DNA from: Planctomycetota bacterium
Lineage (GTDB): Bacteria > Planctomycetota > Phycisphaerae > SM23-33
Length of the DNA: 64,000 bases
Direction: 5' to 3'
Assembly: GCA_022705325.1 (NCBI GenBank)
Contig: JAKJER010000018.1
Location: forward strand, 1-64,000
Position numbers and translations under genes: made by a program. Of the stretch, positions 5,728-13,766 are shown one piece after another. Each line of letters opens with the position of its first letter. Position 1 is the stretch's first letter. The notes under the pieces were generated by a model. It saw only the letters and a program-made list of their open reading frames with translations. It did no database searches and was not told where the DNA came from.

Positions 5728-7400
5728 GGTTGGTCCTCCTGGGCGGCTGGGTCAGCCTCTTGGGGCGGCTGGGGCGGAGGGGACGTGGCGCCCTGAGTGA
5801 AGCTGGCGGTGTGCAGGGGGTCCGGAGCGACCTCGACGCGAAGACGGCGCGGAGCCGCGGGCGGAAAGGCCGACGGGTGGTCGGCGTTCCAGTCTTCGTC
5901 GGCCGGGCGGCTGGGGCGGATCAGCGAGACCACGACCATGGCCGCGAAGGCGCCCGCCAGGATGATCAGGTGGACGACGGCGGGTCGCCAGGCCAGCCCA
6001 AGGGCGGCTTGGACGGGCTTGAACCCCAGCAGCGAGCCGAAGCTGACGAAGAAGGCGGCGTAGGCCCCGGCGGCGCTGGCGCGCTTCCAGTAGAGACCCA
6101 GGAAGACGGCGGGCATGGCGCCGGCAAAGTAGACGGCGGCGATGCCCATGACGTAGTGCCACAGATCGTAGGTTCGGGGAATGGCCAGACCCCAGATGAG
6201 GGTGAGCAAGGCCAGCAGAGGCACCAGCAGACGGGCCATCATGACCTGTTGGCGGTCGTCGGGGCGGCGTCGACTGAGCGGGGCCAGCACGTCCTGGGAC
6301 ACGACGGCCGACCAGGCGACCAGGCAACTGTCGAGGGCGGACATGAAGGCCCCGATCATCGCGGCCGCCACCAGCCCCAGCACGCCGACGGGCAGGAAGC
6401 GGTTAAGGAACGTGGCGGTAGCCAGGCGGGCGACGTCCTGGTCCTCGACGCGCCCGGCCCAGAGGATGGCGGCCTTGAGCGAGGGCCACTGCGTCAGGTA
6501 GACCAGCGAGCAGATGCCGATGAACATGGGGATCAGCATCCGCATGAGGAAGCCCAGCGAGGCCCACTTGAAGGTTTTGCGCATGGCGGGCACGTTCTCG
6601 GTGGCGCCGGTTCGCAGCAGAAGGCTCTGGACGACGGTGCACGAGCCGACCAGGGCGACGACAAGCCACAGCGTCTCGGGCCCCAGGCGCTGGAAGAACG
6701 TGGCTTCCGGATGTAACGGGTTGACGCCCCCGCGCCCGCGGAGGTAGTCGATGGTCTGGAAGATGTTGTCCCACTCCATGGTCTGGACCGACAGAAGCAT
6801 GGTGAGCATGAGCCCGACCGTCAGCAGGACGAACTGGAGGTAGTCCTTCATGAAGACCGAAACGATGCCGCCCAGGCTGGTGTAGAGGACCACCACGCCC
6901 AGCAGCAGGCAGATGACGGTGGGCAGGCGATGCTCTTCCAGGCCGATCAGGTTGAGCAGGAACGACCCGCCGTTCTTGAGCAGCAGCGCGACGCTGAGGA
7001 CGCCGGTGGCCACCAGCAGCAACCCGCCAATGACGCCCACGCCGCGGCTGAAGCGACGCCTGTAGAACTCCGCCAGCGTGCGGACGCCGATGCGACGCAA
7101 TGGCTGGGCCACCACCCCCCCCGCCGCGATCGCCAGGCAAACCAGCCCGGAGAGCACCGCGATGGCGAAGGCGGACATGGCCCGCGTCAACCCCTGCTGG
7201 GCGGAAAAGATGAAGACCATCAGCCCCATTTCCGAGGCGATGATGGAGGCCAGTCCCAGGCGCGGACGGATGGTTCGGCCGGCCAGGACGAAGTCGTCCA
7301 TCTGCCCCACGTACCGGCGCGACAGAAAGCCGACGACGATACTGACGGCGGGAAATGCCGACAGAATGCACCAATCCAGCAGTGTGAACCTGCTGTCCAT
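5724..7400 (-). CDS. Sodium:solute symporter (SSS family)
   Basis: 558 aa with about 13 or 14 hydrophobic segments and the SSS signature regions: WCILSAFPAVSIVVGF in TM1, FVLAGRTIRPRLGLASIIASEMG in the loop and TM2, and TSLGGIVSVFMKDYLQF in the middle. These proteins use the sodium gradient to import sugars, amino acids, nucleosides or sialic acid. The residues seen do not let me name the substrate. The start at 7400 gives a normal N-terminus just before TM1; no strong Shine-Dalgarno is visible. It follows ppiC by 130 bp on the same strand and is coupled to the 46-aa gene. Nearby SMP-30 and UroD-like genes suggest import of a sugar acid or similar compound. Confidence 0.9.
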   Translation of the reverse strand: MDSRFTLLDWCILSAFPAVSIVVGFLSRRYVGQMDDFVLAGRTIRPRLGLASIIASEMGLMVFIFSAQQGLTRAMSAFAIAVLSGLVCLAIAAGGVVAQPLRRIGVRTLAEFYRRRFSRGVGVIGGLLLVATGVLSVALLLKNGGSFLLNLIGLEEHRLPTVICLLLGVVVLYTSLGGIVSVFMKDYLQFVLLTVGLMLTMLLSVQTMEWDNIFQTIDYLRGRGGVNPLHPEATFFQRLGPETLWLVVALVGSCTVVQSLLLRTGATENVPAMRKTFKWASLGFLMRMLIPMFIGICSLVYLTQWPSLKAAILWAGRVEDQDVARLATATFLNRFLPVGVLGLVAAAMIGAFMSALDSCLVAWSAVVSQDVLAPLSRRRPDDRQQVMMARLLVPLLALLTLIWGLAIPRTYDLWHYVMGIAAVYFAGAMPAVFLGLYWKRASAAGAYAAFFVSFGSLLGFKPVQAALGLAWRPAVVHLIILAGAFAAMVVVSLIRPSRPADEDWNADHPSAFPPAAPRRLRVEVAPDPLHTASFTQGATSPPPQPPQEADPAAQEDQP

Positions 7401-7530
7401 CAGGTCATCATCCAGAACCAGCCGGGCCTGGAGCCCGGGCCATCATGCTCGGCCGCCGACGCTCGGCGGGCTATTAGAAGAGTCGGCCGATTCGTCCCCG
7501 ACCTTTGGCAGCAACCGCCCGCGGCGGGCC

Positions 7531-8481
7531 TTACCGCGGGGTCTCGGCCGGCTGGACGGCCTTCTCCGCCTGGTCGCGGAGCTGGCGGTCGACGTACTGG
7601 ATCTTCGCCTCGGCCACCAGCTTGGCCAGCAGTTGGTTGACGGCGGTGCGGGCCTTCTGTTCGCGGAGATCGGCGGCGAGCTTGTCCTTGACGTCGGCGA
7701 AGTTGACGTTCGACGGCTCCTCGATCCGCTCCAGCTTCAGGACGTGAAAGCTGGTCCCGGTCTGGACGGGGTGGGAGATCTCTCCGGGCCTGCTCATGGC
7801 CAGGGCGGCCTGGCGCAGGGCGGGGTTGACCTGGCTGGTGCCGGCCCCGATGGGAGGCAGGAGCCCTCCGTTCTGGCCCGAGGGATGGATGGAGTACTTG
7901 GTCGCCAAGGCGGCGAAATCGCCCTTCTGGGCCAGGTCATAGACCTTCTGAGCCTCGGCGGCCGTTTGCACCTGGATGTGGCGAATGACGGCTTTGCGCT
8001 CGTATCGCCGCCCGAATTCGACCTTCAGTTCGCTCTCGGAGACGTCGAAGTCGTTGCCCGCCAGCTTGCGGAGCAGGGCGTTGCGGGCCATGATGACCTG
8101 CCAGAGATTGCGTCCCATGTTGCGCTGGCGCAGGAGGGTGTCGAGCATGCGCTCGCGCTGCTCGGGGTTGGTCTCCTGGGGGAAGGTCTCCTTGAGGGTC
8201 AGGTCGTGCTCGGCCCGGATGTCCTGCTCGGTGACGCTGACGCCTTTGAGGCGGGCCTCCTGGCTCGCCAGTTCGCTGGCCACCAGTTGCTGGGCGATGG
8301 GCAGGCCGTACGCCCCCACCAGCAGCTCGTGCAGGCGGTCCATGGCCACCGGCTTGCCGTTGACGTAGGCCATCACGTTGGCGGCGGGAGCGGAGGGCTG
8401 ACCCTCCTGGGCCCACAGGCCACCGCCCAAGAAAGACACGCCGAGAACCGCCACAATCGACAACACTATCCGCTTCTTCAT
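7531..8481 (-). CDS. PpiC/SurA-type peptidyl-prolyl isomerase, secreted
   Basis: 316 aa from ATG 8481, preceded by AGGTGG. A signal peptide (MKKRIVLSIVAVLGVSFLGGGLWAQ) sends it to the periplasm or the membrane surface. A SurA-N-like helical region (about 40-150) carries LRQRNMGRNLWQVIMARNALL. A parvulin domain follows (about 165-260): RHIQVQTAAEAQKVYDLAQ, FAALATKYSIHPSGQNGG, HPVQTGTSFHVLKLERI. Parvulins isomerise X-Pro bonds and help outer-membrane or secreted proteins fold. The tail (LAKLVAEAKIQYVDRQLRDQAEKA) is helical. It is divergent from the SMP-30 gene and probably shares a transcript with the symporter. Confidence 0.88.
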   Translation of the reverse strand: MKKRIVLSIVAVLGVSFLGGGLWAQEGQPSAPAANVMAYVNGKPVAMDRLHELLVGAYGLPIAQQLVASELASQEARLKGVSVTEQDIRAEHDLTLKETFPQETNPEQRERMLDTLLRQRNMGRNLWQVIMARNALLRKLAGNDFDVSESELKVEFGRRYERKAVIRHIQVQTAAEAQKVYDLAQKGDFAALATKYSIHPSGQNGGLLPPIGAGTSQVNPALRQAALAMSRPGEISHPVQTGTSFHVLKLERIEEPSNVNFADVKDKLAADLREQKARTAVNQLLAKLVAEAKIQYVDRQLRDQAEKAVQPAETPR

Positions 8482-8632
8482 AAACCACCTTGGCCCGCGG
8501 GCCGCTGCGTCCGTCTTCCGGGCCCGTCGGCGGGCCGCCGTCACGAACGACAGGAGGATTATAGCGAATCGACTCCGCCCGCCACAATGCCCGCCGTATC
8601 CTTCCAAACGCCGCTTCCACGGCTGTTTTCGC

Positions 8633-8661
8633 TTGACAACTCCCCCCGGGGGCAAGATAAG
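8633..8661 (+). promoter_or_regulatory. Promoter of SMP-30 gene
   Basis: A perfect -35 TTGACA (8633-8638) is followed 17 bases later by GATAAG (8656-8661). The spacer contains a CCCCCCGGGGG palindrome, which could be an operator. Confidence 0.5.
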
Positions 8662-8728
8662 GACATCTCACAGCCTTTGCCCGGTGCGGGCAGGAATTGA
8701 CCGACCCCTTCAGAAAGGACGCCGCCGG

Positions 8729-9604
8729 ATGGATCAAGTCGAACATCTGCTGGCCGTGCAGAACGTGGCCGGGGAGTCGCCCATGTGGTCGCCGGCTGAG
8801 AAGGCCCTCTACTGGGTGGACTGCGAAGGCGACAAGGCCTTCCGCATGGACACCGCGGGCGGGACCTGCCGGGAATTCCAGGCCGACATGCCCGTCACGG
8901 CCATCTGCCCGCGGGCGCGGGGCGGATGGATCGCGGCCACCAAGAAAGGCCTGGCCTTCTGGGACGGCTCGGGCGGGCACTTCGAACTCATCGTGGACCC
9001 GGAGAAGGGCAACCCCGACCACCGCTGCAACGACATCGCCCTGGACCGCAAGGGACGGCTGTGGGTGGGCACGATGAACCAGAAGGATCTCACCGCCGAC
9101 ACCGGCTCGCTCTGGCGGCTGGACCCGGACCTCTCCCTGCACAAGATGGACGGCGGGTTCGCCGTGCCCAACGGAATCGCCTTCAGCCCGGACGACAGGA
9201 CCCTCTACGCGACCGACATGTTCCACGGCAAGATCGTGGCCTACGATTTCGACCTGGCCGGCGGGACGATCGCCAACAAGCGGGACTTCGCCGTCGTGCC
9301 CAAGGAGGCGGGCATCCCCGACGGCCTGATCGTCGACGCCGAGGGCTGCCTGTGGTCGGCCCACTGGGGCGGCTGGCGGGTCACCCGCTACCGTCCGGAC
9401 GGGTCCGTCGAGCGGGAGGTCCGTCTGCCCGCCGCCAACGTCACGTGCATGGCTTTCGCCGGCGAGGACCTGGACGAATTGTACATCACCACGGCCTGGG
9501 CGTTCCTGAGCGACCAGGAGCGCCAACAGCAGCCGCAGGCGGGCGACCTGTTCCGCGCCCGCCCCGGCGTGCGAGGCCTGAAGGAACCGGCTTTCGCGGG
9601 ATAG
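8729..9604 (+). CDS. SMP-30/gluconolactonase family protein
   Basis: 291 aa from ATG 8729 with AGAAAGGA ten bases upstream; longer in-frame starts lack a site. It is a six-bladed beta-propeller of the regucalcin type: GESPMWSPAEKALYWVDCEGD supplies the first metal-binding Glu, CNDIALDRKGRLWVGTM the Asn-Asp region, and FAVPNGIAFSPDDRTLYATD the later Asn and Asp. Such enzymes hydrolyse sugar lactones using one divalent metal. There is no signal peptide, so it acts in the cytoplasm. It is followed 40 bp later by the UroD-like gene on the same strand, in a likely operon for sugar-acid or aromatic breakdown; the substrate is unknown. Confidence 0.9.
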   Translation: MDQVEHLLAVQNVAGESPMWSPAEKALYWVDCEGDKAFRMDTAGGTCREFQADMPVTAICPRARGGWIAATKKGLAFWDGSGGHFELIVDPEKGNPDHRCNDIALDRKGRLWVGTMNQKDLTADTGSLWRLDPDLSLHKMDGGFAVPNGIAFSPDDRTLYATDMFHGKIVAYDFDLAGGTIANKRDFAVVPKEAGIPDGLIVDAEGCLWSAHWGGWRVTRYRPDGSVEREVRLPAANVTCMAFAGEDLDELYITTAWAFLSDQERQQQPQAGDLFRARPGVRGLKEPAFAG

Positions 9605-9644
9605 CCGAACACGGCCCGATGGGCACAGGAATCAGGAGCCACCG

Positions 9645-10817
9645 ATGTCGACCATGACCAAGGAAGAACGGGTTCTCCGCGTGATCCAGGGCAAGGACGT
9701 GGACTACCTGCCCAGCCAGATCACCTTCTCCGACCGCACGCGCGACAAGGAGATCGCCTCCGCCCTGGGCCTGGCCGGGCCTCACGAACTCGACGCCTAC
9801 CTGGAAAACCACATCTGCATCACGCTGTCGTATCACGACAAGCCCCTGTTCTACCGCAACGATCGGGCGGAGATGGCCCGCCTGGCCAAGATGGGCTTCT
9901 GCGGCCCGCACTTCGAGAAGAACGTCGTCTTCGACGCCTGGGGCATGGGCATCCAGGTCGGCAGCGACGGGTTCTTCTCGTGCTTCCACCCGCTCCAGAA
10001 CCAGACCCCGCCCGACTACGCCGACCACATGCCCCCCGACATGGTCCGCGAGTGCCTCTTCGAGGCGGACATCAACGTGGCGGCCGAGAAGTACCGCGCC
10101 CCGGACATCACCCGCCCGCACATCTGGGACGACATGGAGCGCGACCTGGCCCAGCACTCGGGCGAGTACCTGGTCATGCCCTCGGGCTACTTCGCCATCT
10201 ACGAGCGGGTGATGGCCCTGATGGGCTTCGAAGAGTACATGATGAACATGGCCCTGGAGCCCAAGGCCGTTCACCTGCTCCTGGACAAGGTCACCGAATA
10301 CCGCATCGAGTACGCCAAGAAGGTGGTCGAGATGGGCTTCAAGATGGCCCACCACGGCGACGACCTGGGCATGCAGACGGGCACGGTCTTCTCGCGCGAG
10401 ATGTTCCGCGAGTTCGTCCTGCCCCGCCTCAAGGCCGCCTGGGAACCGTACAACAAGGCGGGCATCCCCATCGCGATGCACTCGTGCGGCAACCTGACCG
10501 ACTTCATCCCGGACCTGCTGGAGATCGGGCTGCGCGTGCTCGAGCCGGTCCAGCCGGTGATGGACCTCAAGTACCTCAAGCGGGAGTTCGGCAAGCACCT
10601 GGTGTTCTGGGGCGGCATCGAGACGCAGAACATCCTGCCCTTCGGCACGCCCGAGCAGGTCAAGAAGCTCGCCCGCGACACCATCCGCACCCTGGGCGAG
10701 GGCGGCGGGCATATCATCGCCCCCAGCCAGGAAGTCATGAACGACGTGCCCATCGCCAACGTCAAGGCCCTGGTCGAGACCATCGTCGAGGAACGAAAGA
10801 CCGTGCTGGGGGCGTAG
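9645..10817 (+). CDS. Uroporphyrinogen decarboxylase-like (URO-D domain) protein
   Basis: 390 aa. The C-terminal half is clearly of the URO-D/MtaA-CmuA superfamily: MAHHGDDLGMQTGTVFSREMF, IPIAMHSCGNLTDFIPDLLE and LVFWGGIETQNILPFGTPEQV. The H-x-C-G segment (HSCGN) matches the zinc site of methylcobamide:coenzyme methyltransferases rather than heme-pathway HemE. Planctomycetes carry many such paralogues, usually of unknown substrate, often beside sugar or oxidoreductase genes. ATG 9645 follows AATCAGGAGCC, giving a good ribosome-binding site. I read it as a methyl-transfer or decarboxylating enzyme working with the SMP-30 neighbour, not as the haem enzyme. Confidence 0.85.
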   Translation: MSTMTKEERVLRVIQGKDVDYLPSQITFSDRTRDKEIASALGLAGPHELDAYLENHICITLSYHDKPLFYRNDRAEMARLAKMGFCGPHFEKNVVFDAWGMGIQVGSDGFFSCFHPLQNQTPPDYADHMPPDMVRECLFEADINVAAEKYRAPDITRPHIWDDMERDLAQHSGEYLVMPSGYFAIYERVMALMGFEEYMMNMALEPKAVHLLLDKVTEYRIEYAKKVVEMGFKMAHHGDDLGMQTGTVFSREMFREFVLPRLKAAWEPYNKAGIPIAMHSCGNLTDFIPDLLEIGLRVLEPVQPVMDLKYLKREFGKHLVFWGGIETQNILPFGTPEQVKKLARDTIRTLGEGGGHIIAPSQEVMNDVPIANVKALVETIVEERKTVLGA

Positions 10818-10937
10818 GGTGACAGCCGAGACGCGCCCCGCGAGCTGCGAAAGCCATGAGACCTGGCACGGACACCCGTGCCTCTCCCGACTGCCAGTTT
10901 CTTGTTCTGCACGCCCCACCAGGGTACGCTTGCCCCT

Positions 10938-13304
10938 ATGCGCACCACCTTGACTGCCGCTTTGACCGTGCTGGTCCTCGCGCCGCTGCCCGGGTTTGCC
11001 GACTCGCGGGCGGATGCGATCGCCGCCTGCGCCGCGGCGGGCGAGCGGACGTGGCGCAGCGCCCAGGACCCGCCCCCGCGTATGGGCTGCCGCGAACTGT
11101 ACACCTACGCGCTGGTGCTGGCCGAGGCGGGCGCGCACAACGAGCGGATCGAGCCCCTGCTGAAGCGCGGTTCGCAGATGCACGACCGAAACCCGGACAA
11201 CCGCTCGTACGGCAACTTCCGCTGGTACTGGAACGACACCAGGATCGTCGACTACAACGCCGTCGAGTTCTGCATGCAGTCGGCGGCGCCGCTCTGGCTG
11301 CGCCACAAAGACAAGCTGACAGCCGGCGCACGGGAAGTCCTGCGCGAGACGATGGAGCTGGCGGCCGAGGGCTGCCTGCGCCACCGCGTCCGCCCGGGCT
11401 ACACCAACATCGCCCTCATGAACGCTCAGAACCTGCTGCTCCTGGGCCAGGCGCTGGGCAAGGTCGCACTGTCGAAGGAGGGCCAGCGCCGGCTGGACCG
11501 CGTCTGCCTGGACGTCTGGCAGAATGGCGTGCAGGAGTACGTCAGCCCCACCTACTACGGCGTGGACCTCGACTGCCTGTTGCTGATCGAGGCGATGGCT
11601 GACTCGCCCCGGGCCGTCGAGCAGGCGCGGGCCCTGCTGCGGCTGATGTGGACGGACATCGCGGCCAACTGGTACGCCCCGGCCCAGCGGCTGGGCGGCA
11701 CGCGCAGCCGCGACTACAACTACCTCCGCGGCGTGGGGATGCTGGACCTGAATCTCCAGCTTGCGGGCTGGCTGGATGGTCCGGCCCCGCGGACGGCGGG
11801 CCTGGTCCTGCCGCTGCTGGGGCGGTGGAAGCCGCCCGCGGAGCTGCGCGAGCTGGCGACGAAATACCCCCGCACGATCCGCCAGTCGTGGGGAACGCGG
11901 GACGAGCAGACCCGCACCCACTACGTGTTGAGCGACGTCTCGCTCAGCGCCAGCTCGGCCGGCTACCACAGCATGGACCTGCCGCTGACGGTGGACATCG
12001 GGCAGGGGCGGCAGATGGTCCGCGGGTACTTTATCCCCGACGGCCGCCACGACCCCTATGGCATGATCAAGATCGCCGAGGGCGCCAGCGGCCACATGAA
12101 GGCCCTGCACCTGAGGCCGTTCTGGACGGCCGCCCAGGATAAGACCGACGCGGTCGGCGTGGTGGCGTACCGGCCGGGAGATATCCCGGAGGGGACCAGG
12201 ACGCTGGAGTCGCATTTCGTTCTGCCGCGGGAGGTGGACGAGCTGTGGGCTGGCGGGCGGCGCGTCGAACTGATCGAGGCTCCCCGGGCCGCCAAGGCGG
12301 AGCAGGTGGTTCCGCTGGCCCGCGGCCAGGCACTGGTCATCCGCAAGGGCACAGCCGCGATGGGGGTGAAGGTCATCCTCGCCACCGACACTGCCAACCG
12401 CTCCGTCCAGCCGGCATTGATCAACGATGGGAATCCGCACGGTGCGGTGCGTCTGACGGTGCGGCATGTCGCCCGCCCGCCTGGCTCGGCCAGCCCCCCC
12501 GCCGACGTGACGACGCGCGGCGCGTCATCCTGGGGCCCGCGGGCCTGCTTCTGGATCCGCGCGGGCGGGAGCCTCGGCGACGACGACGCCTTCGATCGCT
12601 GGCGCAGGGAGTTCGAGTCGTCCGGACCCACCATGCGGGACGACAAGACCCAGAGTACCTTCTCCGTCCCGTCCGCCGGCGGACAGGTCAGCGTCGCCAT
12701 CCGCCCGCCCGGCGAACTCGTGCGCCTGTCGCCCGCGCCCGCCCGGGCGGTGCTCCAGTTCGACGGGCGAGACGTCGGGCGGGAGATCCTGGCCGACATC
12801 GAGCCCGTCCGCTCCTGGCGCCGGGCGATGGAGGGCGGATCGCCCATCGCGATCCGCCCGGAGGGCACGGCCTGGGAGGTCGAGGACGGCGCCGTCGTGG
12901 GCGGGATGGAAGTCGCCGCCGACCCAGCCGCCTCGGGCGGCAAGTACGTCTGGGCCCCCGGCGAGGCGGGCGCACACGGGCAGGCCGACGGCATGGCCTG
13001 CTATCGCCTGACCGTGCCGCAGGGCGGGCGGTGGCGGTTGTGGGGACGGGTTCAGACGCCCACGCCCCAGGACGATTCCTTCTACGTGTCGATTCGTCAG
13101 CGCGGGCGGGCGCTGCTGGACCGCGCCGACTGGCACGTGGGCGTGCACAGGCAATGGGAGTGGGTCCTCTTCGCGACGGACAAGAAAGCCCCCGGCCTGG
13201 ACCTGCCGGCCGGTGAACTCGTGCTGGAGATCGCCCCCCGCGAGGACGCTGCCAGGCTGGACAAGCTCTTTTTGACCCTCGACCAGAAGGCCCAGCCGCA
13301 ATGA
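10938..13304 (+). CDS. Secreted lyase-like protein, alpha/alpha-toroid plus C-terminal sugar-binding domain
   Basis: 788 aa from ATG 10938, which opens a clean signal peptide (MRTTLTAALTVLVLAPLPGFADS). Residues about 25-330 are helical with repeated hairpins (YTYALVLAEAG, NFRWYWNDTRIVDYNAVEF, GYTNIALMNAQNLLLLGQALG, NYLRGVGMLDLNLQLAGWL), the pattern of alpha/alpha-barrel polysaccharide lyases and heparinase II/III-type enzymes. A beta-rich middle (about 340-560) could be the lyase support domain. The last 190 residues (WEVEDGAVVGG, YRLTVPQGGRWRLWGRV, LPAGELVLEI) resemble a jelly-roll carbohydrate-binding domain. I cannot name the exact family. It overlaps the next gene by four bases. Confidence 0.6.
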   Translation: MRTTLTAALTVLVLAPLPGFADSRADAIAACAAAGERTWRSAQDPPPRMGCRELYTYALVLAEAGAHNERIEPLLKRGSQMHDRNPDNRSYGNFRWYWNDTRIVDYNAVEFCMQSAAPLWLRHKDKLTAGAREVLRETMELAAEGCLRHRVRPGYTNIALMNAQNLLLLGQALGKVALSKEGQRRLDRVCLDVWQNGVQEYVSPTYYGVDLDCLLLIEAMADSPRAVEQARALLRLMWTDIAANWYAPAQRLGGTRSRDYNYLRGVGMLDLNLQLAGWLDGPAPRTAGLVLPLLGRWKPPAELRELATKYPRTIRQSWGTRDEQTRTHYVLSDVSLSASSAGYHSMDLPLTVDIGQGRQMVRGYFIPDGRHDPYGMIKIAEGASGHMKALHLRPFWTAAQDKTDAVGVVAYRPGDIPEGTRTLESHFVLPREVDELWAGGRRVELIEAPRAAKAEQVVPLARGQALVIRKGTAAMGVKVILATDTANRSVQPALINDGNPHGAVRLTVRHVARPPGSASPPADVTTRGASSWGPRACFWIRAGGSLGDDDAFDRWRREFESSGPTMRDDKTQSTFSVPSAGGQVSVAIRPPGELVRLSPAPARAVLQFDGRDVGREILADIEPVRSWRRAMEGGSPIAIRPEGTAWEVEDGAVVGGMEVAADPAASGGKYVWAPGEAGAHGQADGMACYRLTVPQGGRWRLWGRVQTPTPQDDSFYVSIRQRGRALLDRADWHVGVHRQWEWVLFATDKKAPGLDLPAGELVLEIAPREDAARLDKLFLTLDQKAQPQ

Positions 13305-13612
13305 GTCCGCAGGAAGACCTTCCCGCCGACGAGGATCCGCTGCTCTGCCACCGGTGCGGCTGTATGCTGACGCCCGGCGAGGGGAGCTTCTACGTGGTGC
13401 GGATCGAGGCGTTCGCCGACCCCACCCCGCCTGCGATCGATCTGGACGACCGCGAAGGCCAGACGAGCGTCAGCGACGAGATCGAGCGGCTGATCGACCA
13501 GATGAAGGGCATGAGCGAGCGGGAACTGATGGACCAGGTGCACCGCCGGCTGACGATTCACCTGTGCGGGCCGTGCTACAGAAGATGGATTGAGGACCCC
13601 GCGAAGAAGTAG
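13301..13612 (+). CDS. Small zinc-ribbon-like protein
   Basis: 103 aa, start ATG overlapping the previous stop (ATGA). LLCHRCGCMLTPGEG near residue 15 and LCGPCYRRWIED near residue 90 give two CxxC pairs spaced about 75 residues apart, which could fold together around a zinc ion. The central helix contains EIERLIDQMKGMSERELMDQV. No signal peptide, so probably cytoplasmic. Being translationally coupled to a secreted lyase is odd and may reflect co-transcription only. I recognise no named family. Confidence 0.6.
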   Translation: MSPQEDLPADEDPLLCHRCGCMLTPGEGSFYVVRIEAFADPTPPAIDLDDREGQTSVSDEIERLIDQMKGMSERELMDQVHRRLTIHLCGPCYRRWIEDPAKK

Positions 13613-13656
13613 CGCCTTCGCGGACGGGTGGGCTCGTCGGCTCATGGGGGTCGGAC

Positions 13657-13706
13657 GCGAAAGCCCACGGAAGGCCTCCCCCAGGGGCAGGTCCGTGGGC
13701 TTTCGC
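13657..13706. terminator. Bidirectional terminator hairpin
   Basis: GCGAAAGCCCACGGA (13657-13671) and TCCGTGGGCTTTCGC (13692-13706) are perfect 15-bp inverted repeats around a 20-base loop. The hairpin lies between the convergent zinc-ribbon gene and the LamG gene and can serve both. Confidence 0.75.
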
Positions 13707-13766
13707 TGGAACGACCTGACGTTTCGACTGGCGCCCTTTGTTCGGACGCCAATCGTCAATCGGCAA

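Noticed and set aside
5327..5800. 157-aa plus-strand frame
   Set aside because: It overlaps the tmRNA gene and the end of the symporter. The tmRNA assignment explains the sequence.
9645..10817. HemE (haem pathway) for the URO-D domain protein
   Set aside because: The HSCGN segment fits the methyltransferase branch, and there are no other haem genes nearby.
9486..12467. 993-aa open frame on the minus strand opposite the UroD-like and lyase-like genes
   Set aside because: It is the mirror frame of high-GC genes with clear families and signal peptides. Its residues are the low-complexity Arg/Gly/Val/His mix of a shadow. The same holds for the 1071-aa frame at 25096-28311 (minus) and many others.
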